Below, one piece after another: positions 27,763-38,423 of a DNA stretch of 64,000 bases (positions are counted from its first letter, which is position 1; every line of letters begins with the position of its first letter). The stretch is from positions 3,265,036 to 3,329,035 of the forward strand of contig NZ_CP009516.1 in assembly GCF_000970285.1 (NCBI RefSeq), written 5' to 3'. This DNA is from Methanosarcina horonobensis HB-1 = JCM 15518. GTDB lineage: Archaea; Halobacteriota; Methanosarcinia; Methanosarcinales; Methanosarcinaceae. Under the pieces are notes generated by a model. The model worked only from the letters and a program-made list of their open reading frames with translations. It made no database searches and was not told where the DNA came from. Both the position numbers and the translations under genes were made by a program.

Positions 27763-30700
27763 TCACATTCCAGTATCGCGAAACCATATCGTAAATTTTG
27801 TCCCATGATCTCTTTCAAGCTCTATACAGCCGTCTATCTGTTCAACAAGAACATTTACAAGCTGGAGTCCAAGAGAGTTCAAATTCTTAATATCCATTTC
27901 TTCGGGAATTCCTTTCCCGTTATCCGATACTATGAGTATATGCCGGAAACCGTTTTTTTGCATACATTCCTTATCTGGAGCTGAAATCTCACTCCTGGGA
28001 GCAGAGTTATCAGTTCTTCGAAGGTTTATCTGGATTTTTCCTCTCTCTCCAGCAGGAAAAGCATGTTTAAAAGAGTTTGAAACCAGTTCGTTTACAATAA
28101 TTCCAAGTGGTATTGCGGTATCCATGCCAATATCCACCTGTTCAAGGTCAAGCTTGAAACTGATATCCCTGTCTCTGGGACTATATGAAGTGAAAAGCTC
28201 TGAAGTCAGTTTCCTCAGGTAAGCCGCAAAGTTAAGAGTATCGATTTTATCTCCTTTATATAACTCTTCGTGAATGAGAGCCATAGAAATTACCCGGCTC
28301 TGGCTTTCCATAAAAGCCTCGATAACATCAGGAGTCTTGCAAGTTTCAAGGTGAGAGAAGGTTTCTGCCTGAAGGTCAAGTAAGGATGAGATCACCTGCA
28401 AATTATTTTTAATCCTGTGGTGAATTTCTTTAATCCGGATTTTTTCTATTTTTTGAAGGGCTTCTTCGGCCTTTTTTCGCTCGGTAATATCATATATCGC
28501 ACCCTGGTACTTATCCAGAGTTCTGTCATTTCCAGGAATCTTCTGGTAGATTTCGTGCACCCATTTAATTTTACCATCTCTGCGAACTATACGGAAATCA
28601 ATTTCTCCATAGGCTTTATGTGGAGAATTCCTAACTTCTTCCTCTTCTTCATAAATACGGGGCAGATCTTCGGGATGAATGATCTCCTTCCAAGACTGCC
28701 TGGACATGAATTCTTCTTCGCTATATCCTGTAATTTCTTCAACGGTCCCGTGCAGGAATACAGGAATGAAGTTCTCATCTGCCTGAAAAGCGATTCCCTT
28801 GAAGTTTTCTATGAATGAGCGGTATCTTTCTTCACTCTCTTCTAGTTTCTGCTGGGCAAGCTTTCTTTCAGTAATATCCTGAACTATTCCCTTTACTCTA
28901 ATAGGGTTATTATTCTCATCGAAAATAGCCTCGGATTGCATATGGACTGTACGTTCTTCCCCATTAGCCAAGACAATTCTGTAATCAATGCTGTAAGGTT
29001 TCCTTATTTCAGCTTTCTTGGTGACATTGTAGAAGATGTCTCGGTCATCTGGATGTATATAATTCGAATATTCATTGTAAGATGGTGCTAGTTTTTGAGG
29101 ATCGCGTCTGAAAATACGATACATCTCTTCAGACCAGTATGCTTTATCAGCTACAACATCCCACTCCCAGTTCCCAATGTGAGCCATTTTTTGAGCTTCA
29201 GAAAGACTTCTTTCACTTTCTTTCAATGAATTGTAAGCTTTCTCAAGCTCTGCTGTACGCTTTTTGACTTTTTCTTCTAAATTGTCTAGAGTTTCTTTCA
29301 GTTTAGTTTCTGCTTCTTTCCGCCTGGTAATGTCGGTGAACATAGCCATAGAGCCCATAAATTTGCCATTGCCATCAAAAAGGGATTTAGAACTTACAAT
29401 TGTACATAGGGGTGAACCATCTTTACGCAGGAATTTGGACTCATAGCTCTCATCGACACCCTGTCGTCTCTTTTCCAGATTTTGTTTGATGATTGCCTTA
29501 TTTTCTTCATCGGTAAAGTCCCATGCATATCTGCCAATCATTTCATCCTGAGTATATCCTGCCATCTCAGCCATTCTTTTATTAATATAAGTCGTCCTGA
29601 ATTCGGAATCACTTATCCATATACCTTCGCTGGCTGTTTCTATAATATTCCGATATTTCTTCTCGCTCTCTTGCAGTTCTTTCTCTATCTTTTTACGTTC
29701 TGTGATATCTCTAAGGATGAGTGCTAATTTCCCATTTTCAGGGCTAAAAATGTAAACATCAAGGTATTTATCCTCCACATGGCTGAAAATCTCAAAATGA
29801 GTTGGCTGGCCCGAAAGTGCAACTTCGCAGTATTTTTTGAGTGCTGTGGCGCTTATGCCGGAAAACACCTGAAGCATAGTTTTGCCTAATATCTGTTCCC
29901 TCTTTATGCCCAAAATGAACTCAAAAGCCGGGTTTACCTCAAGATAACGATAGTCATACGGTTTACCTTCTTTGTTAGATATGACTTCTACAAGACCGAA
30001 ACCTTCGGTCATGTTTGTGAAGAGCATCCGATAACGTTCCTCACTTTTCTGCAGAGCTTCTTCCGCCTCTTTGCGCTCTGTAACATCTCTGATAATAATG
30101 ACAGTTTTTACAATACTATTCTTATCTTTGAAGAATGAACTCGTTATCTCGCCTGTAAAGATCGTACCGTCTTTCCGCCTGTGATTGAGCTCTCCCTTGA
30201 ACCTGCCGGTCCTGGCTCTTTCCTCCAGCATAGACTTGAGCCTTGGATCGGATGTATCTACAGTCCCATTTCTTCCAGCCCGAATAATCTCTTCCTCTGT
30301 CATCCCAAACATCTGGCAGGCGGCTGGATTGGCTGCATGAATAGTTCCATCGGGCGATGTGATAAAAATAGCATCTATACTGTTATCGAATACTGCCTTA
30401 TACCGGTCTTCACTCTCATGCAGTGCCTGCTCAATTCGTTTGCACTCAGTATCATTTCTCCTTCCAGAATTTTCTATTTGTTCCCATTTTCTTCCTTTCT
30501 TGGCCAGAAAGAATTGATGACTTGCAACAATGTCAACAACGTTGACTACCTTGAACGCATCCAGGCAATAAGCACACATAGCTATTATCGGGTATCTGGC
30601 CATGACAGAGTCCAGTCTTCTCTCATAATTAACAAAATCATTCCAGTTTTCTTTTTCCAGCCAGCAAATATTCTCAAATAGCCTCAAACCATTATAACCA

Positions 30701-31050
30701 TTGGACAATGACTTATTTGCTCTTTCAATCAAACTGTCTAAGGCTCTCTGCGAATCGAAATCTTTGTTTTTAAAATACCAGACAGAATGGGGAATGATTT
30801 CAATTTGTCCTTTCTTAAGATAAATATCAATATCAGAAGCGGCTGCTTTCAATGTCTCTTTTATCTTCTCTGCTTCCGTGAGCTGGGGTATGATCCATAC
30901 GCAAAGTTCATTATTTTCCAGCCCTGCTTTTAAATAAGGAATAAGTATATCCATTAAGTCTTCTTTTGTCTGGTAAAATTGACAGAAGTGTGTTCCCCAG
31001 GGCACACCTCCAATAATATCAATGCCAGAATTTCTGATATCATTTTTCAT
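27763..31050 (-). CDS. MEDS-PAS5-HisKA_2 histidine kinase
   Basis: 1095 residues, no membrane span. N-terminal MEDS (methanogen/methylotroph DcmR sensory) domain (about 10-195) with WGTHFCQFYQTKEDLMD. Then five PAS units, most ending in the linker DITERK or DITRRK (about 215-880). HisKA_2 has its His in IKEIHHRIKNNLQVISSLLD, followed by HATPase with VNELVSNSFKHAF and SDNGKGIPE. Start ATG has GGAG upstream. It is a cytoplasmic sensor of an unknown, possibly small organic, signal. Paralog of the next gene upstream. Confidence 0.92.
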   Translation of the reverse strand: MKNDIRNSGIDIIGGVPWGTHFCQFYQTKEDLMDILIPYLKAGLENNELCVWIIPQLTEAEKIKETLKAAASDIDIYLKKGQIEIIPHSVWYFKNKDFDSQRALDSLIERANKSLSNGYNGLRLFENICWLEKENWNDFVNYERRLDSVMARYPIIAMCAYCLDAFKVVNVVDIVASHQFFLAKKGRKWEQIENSGRRNDTECKRIEQALHESEDRYKAVFDNSIDAIFITSPDGTIHAANPAACQMFGMTEEEIIRAGRNGTVDTSDPRLKSMLEERARTGRFKGELNHRRKDGTIFTGEITSSFFKDKNSIVKTVIIIRDVTERKEAEEALQKSEERYRMLFTNMTEGFGLVEVISNKEGKPYDYRYLEVNPAFEFILGIKREQILGKTMLQVFSGISATALKKYCEVALSGQPTHFEIFSHVEDKYLDVYIFSPENGKLALILRDITERKKIEKELQESEKKYRNIIETASEGIWISDSEFRTTYINKRMAEMAGYTQDEMIGRYAWDFTDEENKAIIKQNLEKRRQGVDESYESKFLRKDGSPLCTIVSSKSLFDGNGKFMGSMAMFTDITRRKEAETKLKETLDNLEEKVKKRTAELEKAYNSLKESERSLSEAQKMAHIGNWEWDVVADKAYWSEEMYRIFRRDPQKLAPSYNEYSNYIHPDDRDIFYNVTKKAEIRKPYSIDYRIVLANGEERTVHMQSEAIFDENNNPIRVKGIVQDITERKLAQQKLEESEERYRSFIENFKGIAFQADENFIPVFLHGTVEEITGYSEEEFMSRQSWKEIIHPEDLPRIYEEEEEVRNSPHKAYGEIDFRIVRRDGKIKWVHEIYQKIPGNDRTLDKYQGAIYDITERKKAEEALQKIEKIRIKEIHHRIKNNLQVISSLLDLQAETFSHLETCKTPDVIEAFMESQSRVISMALIHEELYKGDKIDTLNFAAYLRKLTSELFTSYSPRDRDISFKLDLEQVDIGMDTAIPLGIIVNELVSNSFKHAFPAGERGKIQINLRRTDNSAPRSEISAPDKECMQKNGFRHILIVSDNGKGIPEEMDIKNLNSLGLQLVNVLVEQIDGCIELERDHGTKFTIWFRDTGM

Positions 31051-31482
31051 CTACTTGTCTCCGACTTTAAGAGATAAAGTTAAAAATCATTGATTCAAAA
31101 CTCCCAATCTATGTATACCACTACCTATAATCCAATATCAACTTGGCCTGTTCTCTCTAAGTCCCTAAAAAAATCCCACAATAGTATTCAGTTTCCTCAT
31201 GCAGCATATCCTGAAATCCTTCTTCAACAACTGATCACTGGATTGCCGGTGCACTCTCATTCGTTTCAGGATAATTAAATAATTTATAGGCAATTACTGA
31301 TTATGTTAATTCAAAATACCCTCTTTTTATGGCAAAATCGCAGGTTTAATCCAGACAACAAAACTTTGTAAACACCATCTTTACCGAAAAAACGCTTCAT
31401 GGATAATTATTGTATATTCTATTTATAATAATTTGCTCGATAAAAAATATATAATTATATTTTCTACATGAAAACTGCTGGT
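31051..31482. other. Intergenic between paralogous kinases
   Basis: AT-rich, no gene seen. A 62-codon plus-strand frame at 31090-31278 has no ribosome-binding site or motif. Confidence 0.45.
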
Positions 31483-34056
31483 TCATGTTTCGATATCGTT
31501 AAACCATATAGTGAATTTTGTTCCCTGATCTCTTTCAAGTTCTATACAGCCGTCTATCTGTTCAACAAGAATATTTACTAACTGCAGTCCAAGAGAACTG
31601 GAGTTCTTAAAATTAATTCCTTCAGGAATTCCTTTTCCATTATCCGATACTTCAAGTATGTAATGGAAATCGTTTTTTCCGCTGCATTCCTTACCTTGAC
31701 TGGAAGTATTGTTCTTGAAGGCAGAAGTATTGTTTTTGAGGGAAGAGGCTTCCGTTTTGCAAAGATTGATTTGGATTTCACCTTCTCTTTGGTAAGGAAA
31801 AGCATGCTTAAAAGAGTTTGAAACCAGTTCGTTTACAATGATTCCGAGGGGTATTGCAGTATCCATACCAAGATAAACCTGCTCAAGATCAAGCTTGAAA
31901 CTGATCTCCTTATTTCCAGGATTGTACGAACTGAAAAGATTTTCAGTTAGCTTTCTTAGATAAGCTGCAAAATCAAGTGTATCGATTTTATCTCCTTTAT
32001 ATAGTTCTTCATGAATGAGTGCCATGGAAATTACCCGGCTCTGGCTTTCCATGAAAGCCTCGACAACGTCGGGGGTCTTACAAACATCAAGTTTGGAAAA
32101 GGTTTCTGCCTGAAGGTCAAGTAAGGATGAGATTACCTGCAAATTATTTTTAATCCTGTGGTGAATTTCTTTAATCCGGATTTTTTCTATTTTTTGAAGG
32201 GCTTCTTCGGCCTTTTTTCGCTCGGTAATATCCTGAACTATTCCCTTTACTCGAACAGGGATATTCTGCAGATCAAAAATAACCTGGGATTCCATATGGA
32301 CTGTACGTTCTTCCCCATTAGCCAGGACTATCCTGTAATCAATACTGTAAGGTTTTCCATTCATAGCTTTCTCAGCGGCATTCCTGACATAATCTTGATC
32401 TTGGGGATGCACATAACTCAAAAACTCCTGGTAAGTTGGATACGATTCTTGAAGGTTACGTCCGAAAATGCGATACAGTTCATCAGACCAGTATGATTCT
32501 TCAGTTACAATATTCCACTCCCAGTGTCCAACGTGGGCCATTTTTTGAGCTTCAGCGAGACGTTTTTCGCTTTCTTTCAAAGAATTGTAAGCCTTTTCAA
32601 GCTCTGCTGTGCGTTCTCTAACCAGTTTCTCTAAATTGTCGAGCGTTTCTTTCAATTTAGTTTCTGCTTCTTTTCGCTCGGTAATATTAATAAATGAGCC
32701 CACGCTACCACGCACACGCCCGTTTAAGTCATGCAGCGGGCTTGCTGATGCGAGAATGGTTCGCCATTTTCCATCAGGCAGCAGCACATCTATCTCCATA
32801 TTGCGTACGTCTGTATTTTTTAAGGCGGCTTGCTGTAGGGGTAATTCACTGGCGGTCAGTTCGCTACCTTTGTAAAAGAAGCGTACCGACTGTGTAAGTT
32901 TAGCTGAGATATTTTCTCCTGCTTTGGTATTGTAAAGTTCGTTTGCCATTCGATTGCCTGTGATATTATAACCTTGCGGATCGTGACCAATCAGGATGGC
33001 TACAGGTGCTACTTCCATTATAGTTTCCATTTCTTCTGCTCGCTGCCGAGTTTTTTCTTCCAGCTGCTTGCGCTCGGTAATATCTCTAAGGATCAGTGCT
33101 AATTTCCCTTTCTCTGGACTGAATACATAAATATCGAGATATTTATCCGCCACATAGCTAAATATTTCAAAATGAACCGGCTGGCGTGAAACCGCTGTTT
33201 CATGGTACTTTTCGAGCGCTGTGGGGCTTACGTTAGGGAATAATTCCAGCATAGTCCTGCCTAGCATCCGTTTCTTCTCTACGCCTAAATATCGCCCAAA
33301 AGCAGGGTTTACCTCAAGGTAACGATAATCGTACGGTTTACCGTTATCGGTATAGAGAACTTTTACAAGGCTGAACCCGTCGGTCATGTGTGTGAAGAGC
33401 ATTCGGTAACGCTTCTCGCTCTCCTGCAGCTCCTGCTCAGCTCGCTTGTACTCAGTAATATCTTTCCTTTCTGAGCTATCCTTTTTCTCCCATTTTCCTT
33501 TCTTCCTGGCCAGGACGAATTGATGATTTGTAGCAATATCCATTATATCGATTGTACTGCACATCTCAAGGGAATAAGCGCATAGCGTTATTATCGAGTA
33601 TCTGCCTGTAATAGAATCCAATCTTCTCTCATAATCAACGAAATCATTCCAACTTTCTCTTTCGAGCAAGCAAAAATTTTCTGCTGCTCTTAACCCCTCA
33701 AAGCCGACGGCAAGACTTCTGCTGACTTTTACAACCCAGCTGTCTATGGCTTTCTCGAAGTTGAAAACGCCTTCTTTAGAACACCAATCAACATAAGGAA
33801 TGAGCTCAAATTGTCCATTTTCCAGATAGACATCAAAATAAGGAATAGCTTTTCTAAAGACTTCTTTTATCTCTTCGTCATTTAAAGATCCTGATGTGAT
33901 CCAGATACAAAGTTCATTATTTTCCAGCCCTGCTTTGAAATAAGGAACAAGTATATCTAATAAATCTTCTTTTGTCTGATAAAACTGGCAGAAGTGGGTA
34001 CCCCAGGGTATGTTTCCAATGATTTCAACACCAGAAACTCTAATGTTACTTCGCAT
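31483..34056 (-). CDS. MEDS-PAS3-HisKA_2 histidine kinase
   Basis: 857 residues from ATG 34056, with GGAG five bases upstream (the frame is open 23 codons further without a site). MEDS domain (WGTHFCQFYQTKEDLLDIL), three PAS domains (SLVKVLYTDNGKPYDYRYLE; APVAILIGHDPQGYNIT; WEWNIVTEESYWSDEL), then HisKA_2 and HATPase almost identical to the neighbour's. An insert with two similar TSS/TSAF-type repeats lies in the ATPase near KNNTSAFKNNTSS. Soluble sensor, signal unknown. Confidence 0.92.
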   Translation of the reverse strand: MRSNIRVSGVEIIGNIPWGTHFCQFYQTKEDLLDILVPYFKAGLENNELCIWITSGSLNDEEIKEVFRKAIPYFDVYLENGQFELIPYVDWCSKEGVFNFEKAIDSWVVKVSRSLAVGFEGLRAAENFCLLERESWNDFVDYERRLDSITGRYSIITLCAYSLEMCSTIDIMDIATNHQFVLARKKGKWEKKDSSERKDITEYKRAEQELQESEKRYRMLFTHMTDGFSLVKVLYTDNGKPYDYRYLEVNPAFGRYLGVEKKRMLGRTMLELFPNVSPTALEKYHETAVSRQPVHFEIFSYVADKYLDIYVFSPEKGKLALILRDITERKQLEEKTRQRAEEMETIMEVAPVAILIGHDPQGYNITGNRMANELYNTKAGENISAKLTQSVRFFYKGSELTASELPLQQAALKNTDVRNMEIDVLLPDGKWRTILASASPLHDLNGRVRGSVGSFINITERKEAETKLKETLDNLEKLVRERTAELEKAYNSLKESEKRLAEAQKMAHVGHWEWNIVTEESYWSDELYRIFGRNLQESYPTYQEFLSYVHPQDQDYVRNAAEKAMNGKPYSIDYRIVLANGEERTVHMESQVIFDLQNIPVRVKGIVQDITERKKAEEALQKIEKIRIKEIHHRIKNNLQVISSLLDLQAETFSKLDVCKTPDVVEAFMESQSRVISMALIHEELYKGDKIDTLDFAAYLRKLTENLFSSYNPGNKEISFKLDLEQVYLGMDTAIPLGIIVNELVSNSFKHAFPYQREGEIQINLCKTEASSLKNNTSAFKNNTSSQGKECSGKNDFHYILEVSDNGKGIPEGINFKNSSSLGLQLVNILVEQIDGCIELERDQGTKFTIWFNDIET

Positions 34057-34258
34057 GTTTCTCTCCGACGTTCGAGTACAAGGTCGAAAGGTTTTTGGTC
34101 TTTGTTTCAATGCACTTCCAATCAATAATATTGTTTTATGCTGTTTTAGCTAAAATTCAGATTTATCCATCTAAGTCTAAGCATATCTTTGTAGAGATCA
34201 ATTGTATCATTAGGTATTATATAATTAAATGATTATACAAAATAAGAATTAACCGTTT
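34057..34258. other. Intergenic, AT-rich
   Basis: Spacer upstream of the second kinase; no gene seen. It continues into the 30-bp-period repeat at 34259. Confidence 0.4.
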
Positions 34259-34311
34259 ACTTGAGAAGACTACAGATTATACTACTGCACTTGAGAAGAC
34301 TACGGATTATA
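34259..34311. repeat. Direct repeat, two 23-bp units, 30-bp period
   Basis: ACTTGAGAAGACTAC(A/G)GATTATA occurs at 34259-34281 and 34289-34311 with one mismatch. It lies about 150-200 bases before the DUF2207 gene and about 200 before the kinase, so it could be a paired protein-binding site. Confidence 0.65.
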
Positions 34312-34461
34312 TACCGTATACTCAAGAGTAATTCAATTTCATAGATTGATTTTTTTCTCAATATAATAGGTTAAAAAAACTGGGTTCTGGAACCAAGCCT
34401 TAAAAGGACCCTGGAGAATACCAGTATTCAGGAATAAGATGGGGTTGGAGGGAAAACTTGA

Positions 34462-36378
34462 TTGAGGATCTCAAACGGTTCTTTTGAACCTGCCAGAGGA
34501 TCAAATATCAATATGGTATTGAAAGTAACTCTCCTTTTACTATTTGTTATTTTTCTTGTACCTTTAGCCAGTGCAAAACACTACACTCTGGAAGAAGCTG
34601 TAACGAATATAACTATTGATCCCAGCGGTGTGGTTCATGTTGATGAAGCAATTTCATACACATTTGACGGAAATTACAGCTATGTTTATAGAATGCTCAA
34701 CACCTCGACAGAGGAATCTATTCAGAATATCGAGGGATATTGTTCTGATAATGCATGTAAGTTCAGAGCCGAACGGATTCCTGAAGGGTACAGGTTAATA
34801 GGTGAGCTTCCAGAACCTACTCCAAAAAATTTGACTTTTTTTGTTTCTTACGACCATTATGGGGCAGTCAAAGTCCATAATGATACTTCCGAATTTCACA
34901 AGCACTGGGGAGAAGAATGGGAAAAACCCCTTGGAAGCCTGAAAGGAAGCATTACTTTTCCGGTAAAAAACGAAAGTGAAATCCATTACTGGACTCACCC
35001 TGCTATCTACACGCAGGAAGAGAGCATTGAACATAATGCCCTCAATTTAAAGACAAAAGAGATACCCCCTTCTCACTGGTATGAAATCAGAGCTGTTTTT
35101 CCAAGAATCGAATCCCCGAATTCCAGCTTTGTTCAGAGAGATGATGCAAAAAAACTTCAAGAAATATTAACTGCAGAGAAAGAATACCAGCAGAAAGAGT
35201 TGAGGTTAGAAAGCCTTTATAGAATAACTGGTTACTTTTTGTTCTTAGTCCTGCTGTTTCCTATCCTTATATACTTTGGATATGGAAGAGGGTTAAAAAC
35301 GAATAACAAAGAGAAAATAAATTACGAAGAAAGAACAGGTCACAGAAAGAAAACAGATTATGAAAAGAAAAGTAACTACAAAGAAAAACATGACAGAAAG
35401 CTGCCTGCAGATTCCAGACCCGCTGTGGTTAACGCCATTATGAAGGGAAGAATGGGTATTCCCACAATGGATGGATTTACTGCTACGTTCATGGACCTTG
35501 CTAACCGCGGTTATATTTCTTTAAGGAATTTAGAACCCGAAGAGATAGGCTCGTCAGACATTCCGGAGTCCGAGCCAGAAGATTTTATGATAGAACTGAA
35601 CCACAGTATATATTATAAAGATAAAGAAAATCTATCTGAACTGGAAGATTTTGAAGAAGATGTACTTCACCTGTTAAAAGATCATGCTTCTGAAAGAAAA
35701 GTCTCCTGGAGGGAACTTAGAATGAAGCTTGATAGCAGAATGGATTTTTATCAGTTTATTACTGCCTGGAGTAAAAAAGTTCAGGTTCATACTGAGATTG
35801 ACAGGTTCTTCAAGTCAACAGGAAACAGATATATGAACCGGTTCTCTCGAGGCGTTTTAATATCGGCAATTGTTTATTATATTGCAATTTCCGGATATTT
35901 TCCTTCGGATGAGTTTCCCCAAGTGTCAAGGATCAATACGATGACTGCTTTGATCGGGATTTGGGGATTCGTCATGACAAAGAATTCCGGGATGTTCGTA
36001 AAAATATTTGGACGCTGGACTCCTGAAGGGAACCTCTACTATGAACGCTGGGATAATTTTAAAGAATATTTAACAAACCTTTCTACTCTCAAAAAATGTC
36101 CTCCTGAATCAATAAAGACCTGGGACTTATATCTGGTGTATGCAGCTTCTCTGGGAGTTGCAAAGCAGGCCTTTCAGAATATGTCCCTGATTGTTCCTTT
36201 TGAACAGTTTAAAGAGAGCTGTTTCCTTCCTATAAGTCACTATTATAATCAATCTAATAATCAGTCTGGCTACGGACATGGAAATACCTGCTCCTCATCC
36301 TGTTCAGATAAGGGTGAAAATGGAGAAGATAAAAAGACAGGTAGTGGCTCTGAGGATAGGAGCCGCGGTGCCGAATAA
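34462..36378 (+). CDS. DUF2207 membrane protein (copy 1)
   Basis: 638 residues from TTG 34462, with GGAGGG nine bases upstream. Signal/anchor helix (VTLLLLFVIFLVPLASA), extracytoplasmic DUF2207 domain (about 35-245, YTFDGNYSYVYRML and VSYDHYGAVKVH), a helix near 262, a conserved RPAVVNAIMKGRMGIPTMDG segment, then a pair of helices near 460-500 and a cytosolic end. The C-terminal tail is polar with scattered Gly/Ser/Cys, unlike the Gly-rich tail of copy 2. Function unknown; often beside LemA. Confidence 0.85.
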   Translation: MRISNGSFEPARGSNINMVLKVTLLLLFVIFLVPLASAKHYTLEEAVTNITIDPSGVVHVDEAISYTFDGNYSYVYRMLNTSTEESIQNIEGYCSDNACKFRAERIPEGYRLIGELPEPTPKNLTFFVSYDHYGAVKVHNDTSEFHKHWGEEWEKPLGSLKGSITFPVKNESEIHYWTHPAIYTQEESIEHNALNLKTKEIPPSHWYEIRAVFPRIESPNSSFVQRDDAKKLQEILTAEKEYQQKELRLESLYRITGYFLFLVLLFPILIYFGYGRGLKTNNKEKINYEERTGHRKKTDYEKKSNYKEKHDRKLPADSRPAVVNAIMKGRMGIPTMDGFTATFMDLANRGYISLRNLEPEEIGSSDIPESEPEDFMIELNHSIYYKDKENLSELEDFEEDVLHLLKDHASERKVSWRELRMKLDSRMDFYQFITAWSKKVQVHTEIDRFFKSTGNRYMNRFSRGVLISAIVYYIAISGYFPSDEFPQVSRINTMTALIGIWGFVMTKNSGMFVKIFGRWTPEGNLYYERWDNFKEYLTNLSTLKKCPPESIKTWDLYLVYAASLGVAKQAFQNMSLIVPFEQFKESCFLPISHYYNQSNNQSGYGHGNTCSSSCSDKGENGEDKKTGSGSEDRSRGAE

Positions 36379-36620
36379 GTACTCCTGAAACCTTGAGAAC
36401 CTCAAAAAAACCTGTTAGAGCTAACAGATTCGGATTAACCAGCTTTGATAGAGGCTATATTTCCGGACTTTCCTCAACTTTTTTATTTTTCGTGTTTTTT
36501 AAGAAAAACTCTGATAAGATATTAGTATTCTTAACATAATATAGATCTGGAGGAATCTGGCTGAGGTTTTCACATGGTCCTGTTGAATCTCTTATAGAGG
36601 CAAATGTTAATTTTACAGTA

Positions 36621-38405
36621 TTGAAAGTAATTCTTCTTTTTCTGGTTATTCTCTGTCTGGTACCCTCAGCCAGTGCAAGAGACTATGCACTGGAAGGAGC
36701 GACAACAAATATAACTATAGATTCAAGCGGCATAGTTCACGTAGAGGAATCGATTTCATACGTGTTTGAAGGAAATTATAATGAAGTTTTCAGAACACTT
36801 GATGTGCCGCCCGGAGAATCCATCCGGAATATAGAGGGACATTGCTCGGATGAAGCCTGTACTTTCAGAGTTGAACCGACTTCCGAAGGCTACGAGTTAA
36901 TAGGCGAGCTTCCGAATTCTACTCCGGAAGAAGTGACTTTTTTTATTTCCTATGATCACTATGGTGCAGTCAAGGTCCACAAAGATATTTCCGAATTTCA
37001 CTACAAGCTCTGGGGCGAGGAATGGGAGAAACCTCTTGGAAGCTTGAGAGGAAGTATTACCCTTCCTGTGGAAAACGAAAGTGAGATCCAGTATTGGATT
37101 CATCCGACCGGTTATACGCAGGCTGCAAGTGTGAAACAGAATGTTCTCAATTTAAAAACAAATGAAATTCCCTCATACCAGTGGTATGAAATCAGGATTG
37201 CTTTTCCAAGAATAAAATCTCCCGATCCAAGCCTGGTCCAGATAGACGACGCAGAGGGCCTTGAAGAAATATTAGCTATTGAGAACGAATACCAGCAAAA
37301 AGGCTTAATCTTAAAGAACCTTTACAGGCTGACAATTTTGCTTGCTCTCCTCGCCCTGGCACTGCCGTTTCTCATTTACTTCAGGTATGGGAGAGAACCG
37401 AGAATTGATTACGAAGCAATATATGAAAGAGAACCGCCTACGGATTCAAGACCTGCCGTAGTCAACGCCATCATGCAGGGGAGAATAGGCACTCCTACGA
37501 TGGACGGATTTACTGCTACGGTTATGAATCTTGCTAACCTTGGTTATATTTCTCTTCGCACTATAAAATATGAAGAAAGCAAGGCACTGGGCCTGTTCAA
37601 GTCCGAGTCCGAAGATATTTTGATTGAACTTGCCAGCCCTGACTTGTATACGAAAGCTAAAAGTGACCTTACCAAACTGGAAGACTTTGAGAAAGATGTG
37701 TTCGATTTACTGAAAAAACATGCTTCAGGAAATAAAATTTCATGGGCTAAACTGAAAAAAGAGCTTGGAAAAGGGACTGATTTCTATAATTTTGTGCTCG
37801 ATTGGAATAAAAAGGTTGAAAGACATATTGTAGTTGAGAAACTCTTCCGGTCCACAGGAAATACATATATGACCCTTTTTGGTGCGGCAGTTTTAATAGC
37901 GGCAGTTGTTTACTTTATTGCAATTCCCAGATTTTTCCCATCAGATACATTTCCCCTGGCGTCAAATATGAATATACTGGTAATTTTAATCGGAGCTTTC
38001 GGGTTAGTTATGATAGTTTTTTCAGGGACATTCGAAAAGGTACTTGGACGATGGACTCCCGAAGGAAGGCTTTATTATAAACGCTGGAACAACTTCAAAA
38101 GATATCTCACAGACTTTTCCGCACTTAAAGAGCATCCCCCTGAATCGATAGAAATCTGGGACTCTTATCTGGTGTATGCAACAGCTCTTGGAGTCGCAGA
38201 GGAAGTCCTTAAAAATATGTCTTTAGTCGTTCCTGCTGAACAGCTGAGAGCAAGTCACTTCTATTACGTGCACCACAGCTACGGTCAATTCGGTTCCGGT
38301 TTTGGAAGGGCCTATTCTTCATCCTCTCCGTCCTCAAGCGGAAGCGGAGGCGGAGTAGGCGGTGTGGGCGGTGGCTCAGGTGGCGGAGGCGGTGGAGCCC
38401 GATAA
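36621..38405 (+). CDS. DUF2207 membrane protein (copy 2)
   Basis: 594 residues from TTG 36621, which gives a signal helix (VILLFLVILCLVPSASA). That TTG has no ribosome-binding site near it. The frame is open back to a CTG at 36561 that has GGAGG seven bases upstream and whose 20 following codons align with the N-terminus of copy 1, so the real start may be CTG. Domains are as in copy 1, ending in the classical Gly/Ser-rich tail (GSGGGVGGVGGGSGG). Two helices near 415-465. Followed 18 bases later by LemA. Confidence 0.85.
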   Translation: MKVILLFLVILCLVPSASARDYALEGATTNITIDSSGIVHVEESISYVFEGNYNEVFRTLDVPPGESIRNIEGHCSDEACTFRVEPTSEGYELIGELPNSTPEEVTFFISYDHYGAVKVHKDISEFHYKLWGEEWEKPLGSLRGSITLPVENESEIQYWIHPTGYTQAASVKQNVLNLKTNEIPSYQWYEIRIAFPRIKSPDPSLVQIDDAEGLEEILAIENEYQQKGLILKNLYRLTILLALLALALPFLIYFRYGREPRIDYEAIYEREPPTDSRPAVVNAIMQGRIGTPTMDGFTATVMNLANLGYISLRTIKYEESKALGLFKSESEDILIELASPDLYTKAKSDLTKLEDFEKDVFDLLKKHASGNKISWAKLKKELGKGTDFYNFVLDWNKKVERHIVVEKLFRSTGNTYMTLFGAAVLIAAVVYFIAIPRFFPSDTFPLASNMNILVILIGAFGLVMIVFSGTFEKVLGRWTPEGRLYYKRWNNFKRYLTDFSALKEHPPESIEIWDSYLVYATALGVAEEVLKNMSLVVPAEQLRASHFYYVHHSYGQFGSGFGRAYSSSSPSSSGSGGGVGGVGGGSGGGGGGAR

Positions 38406-38423
38406 ACTATTTTTGATAAATGG

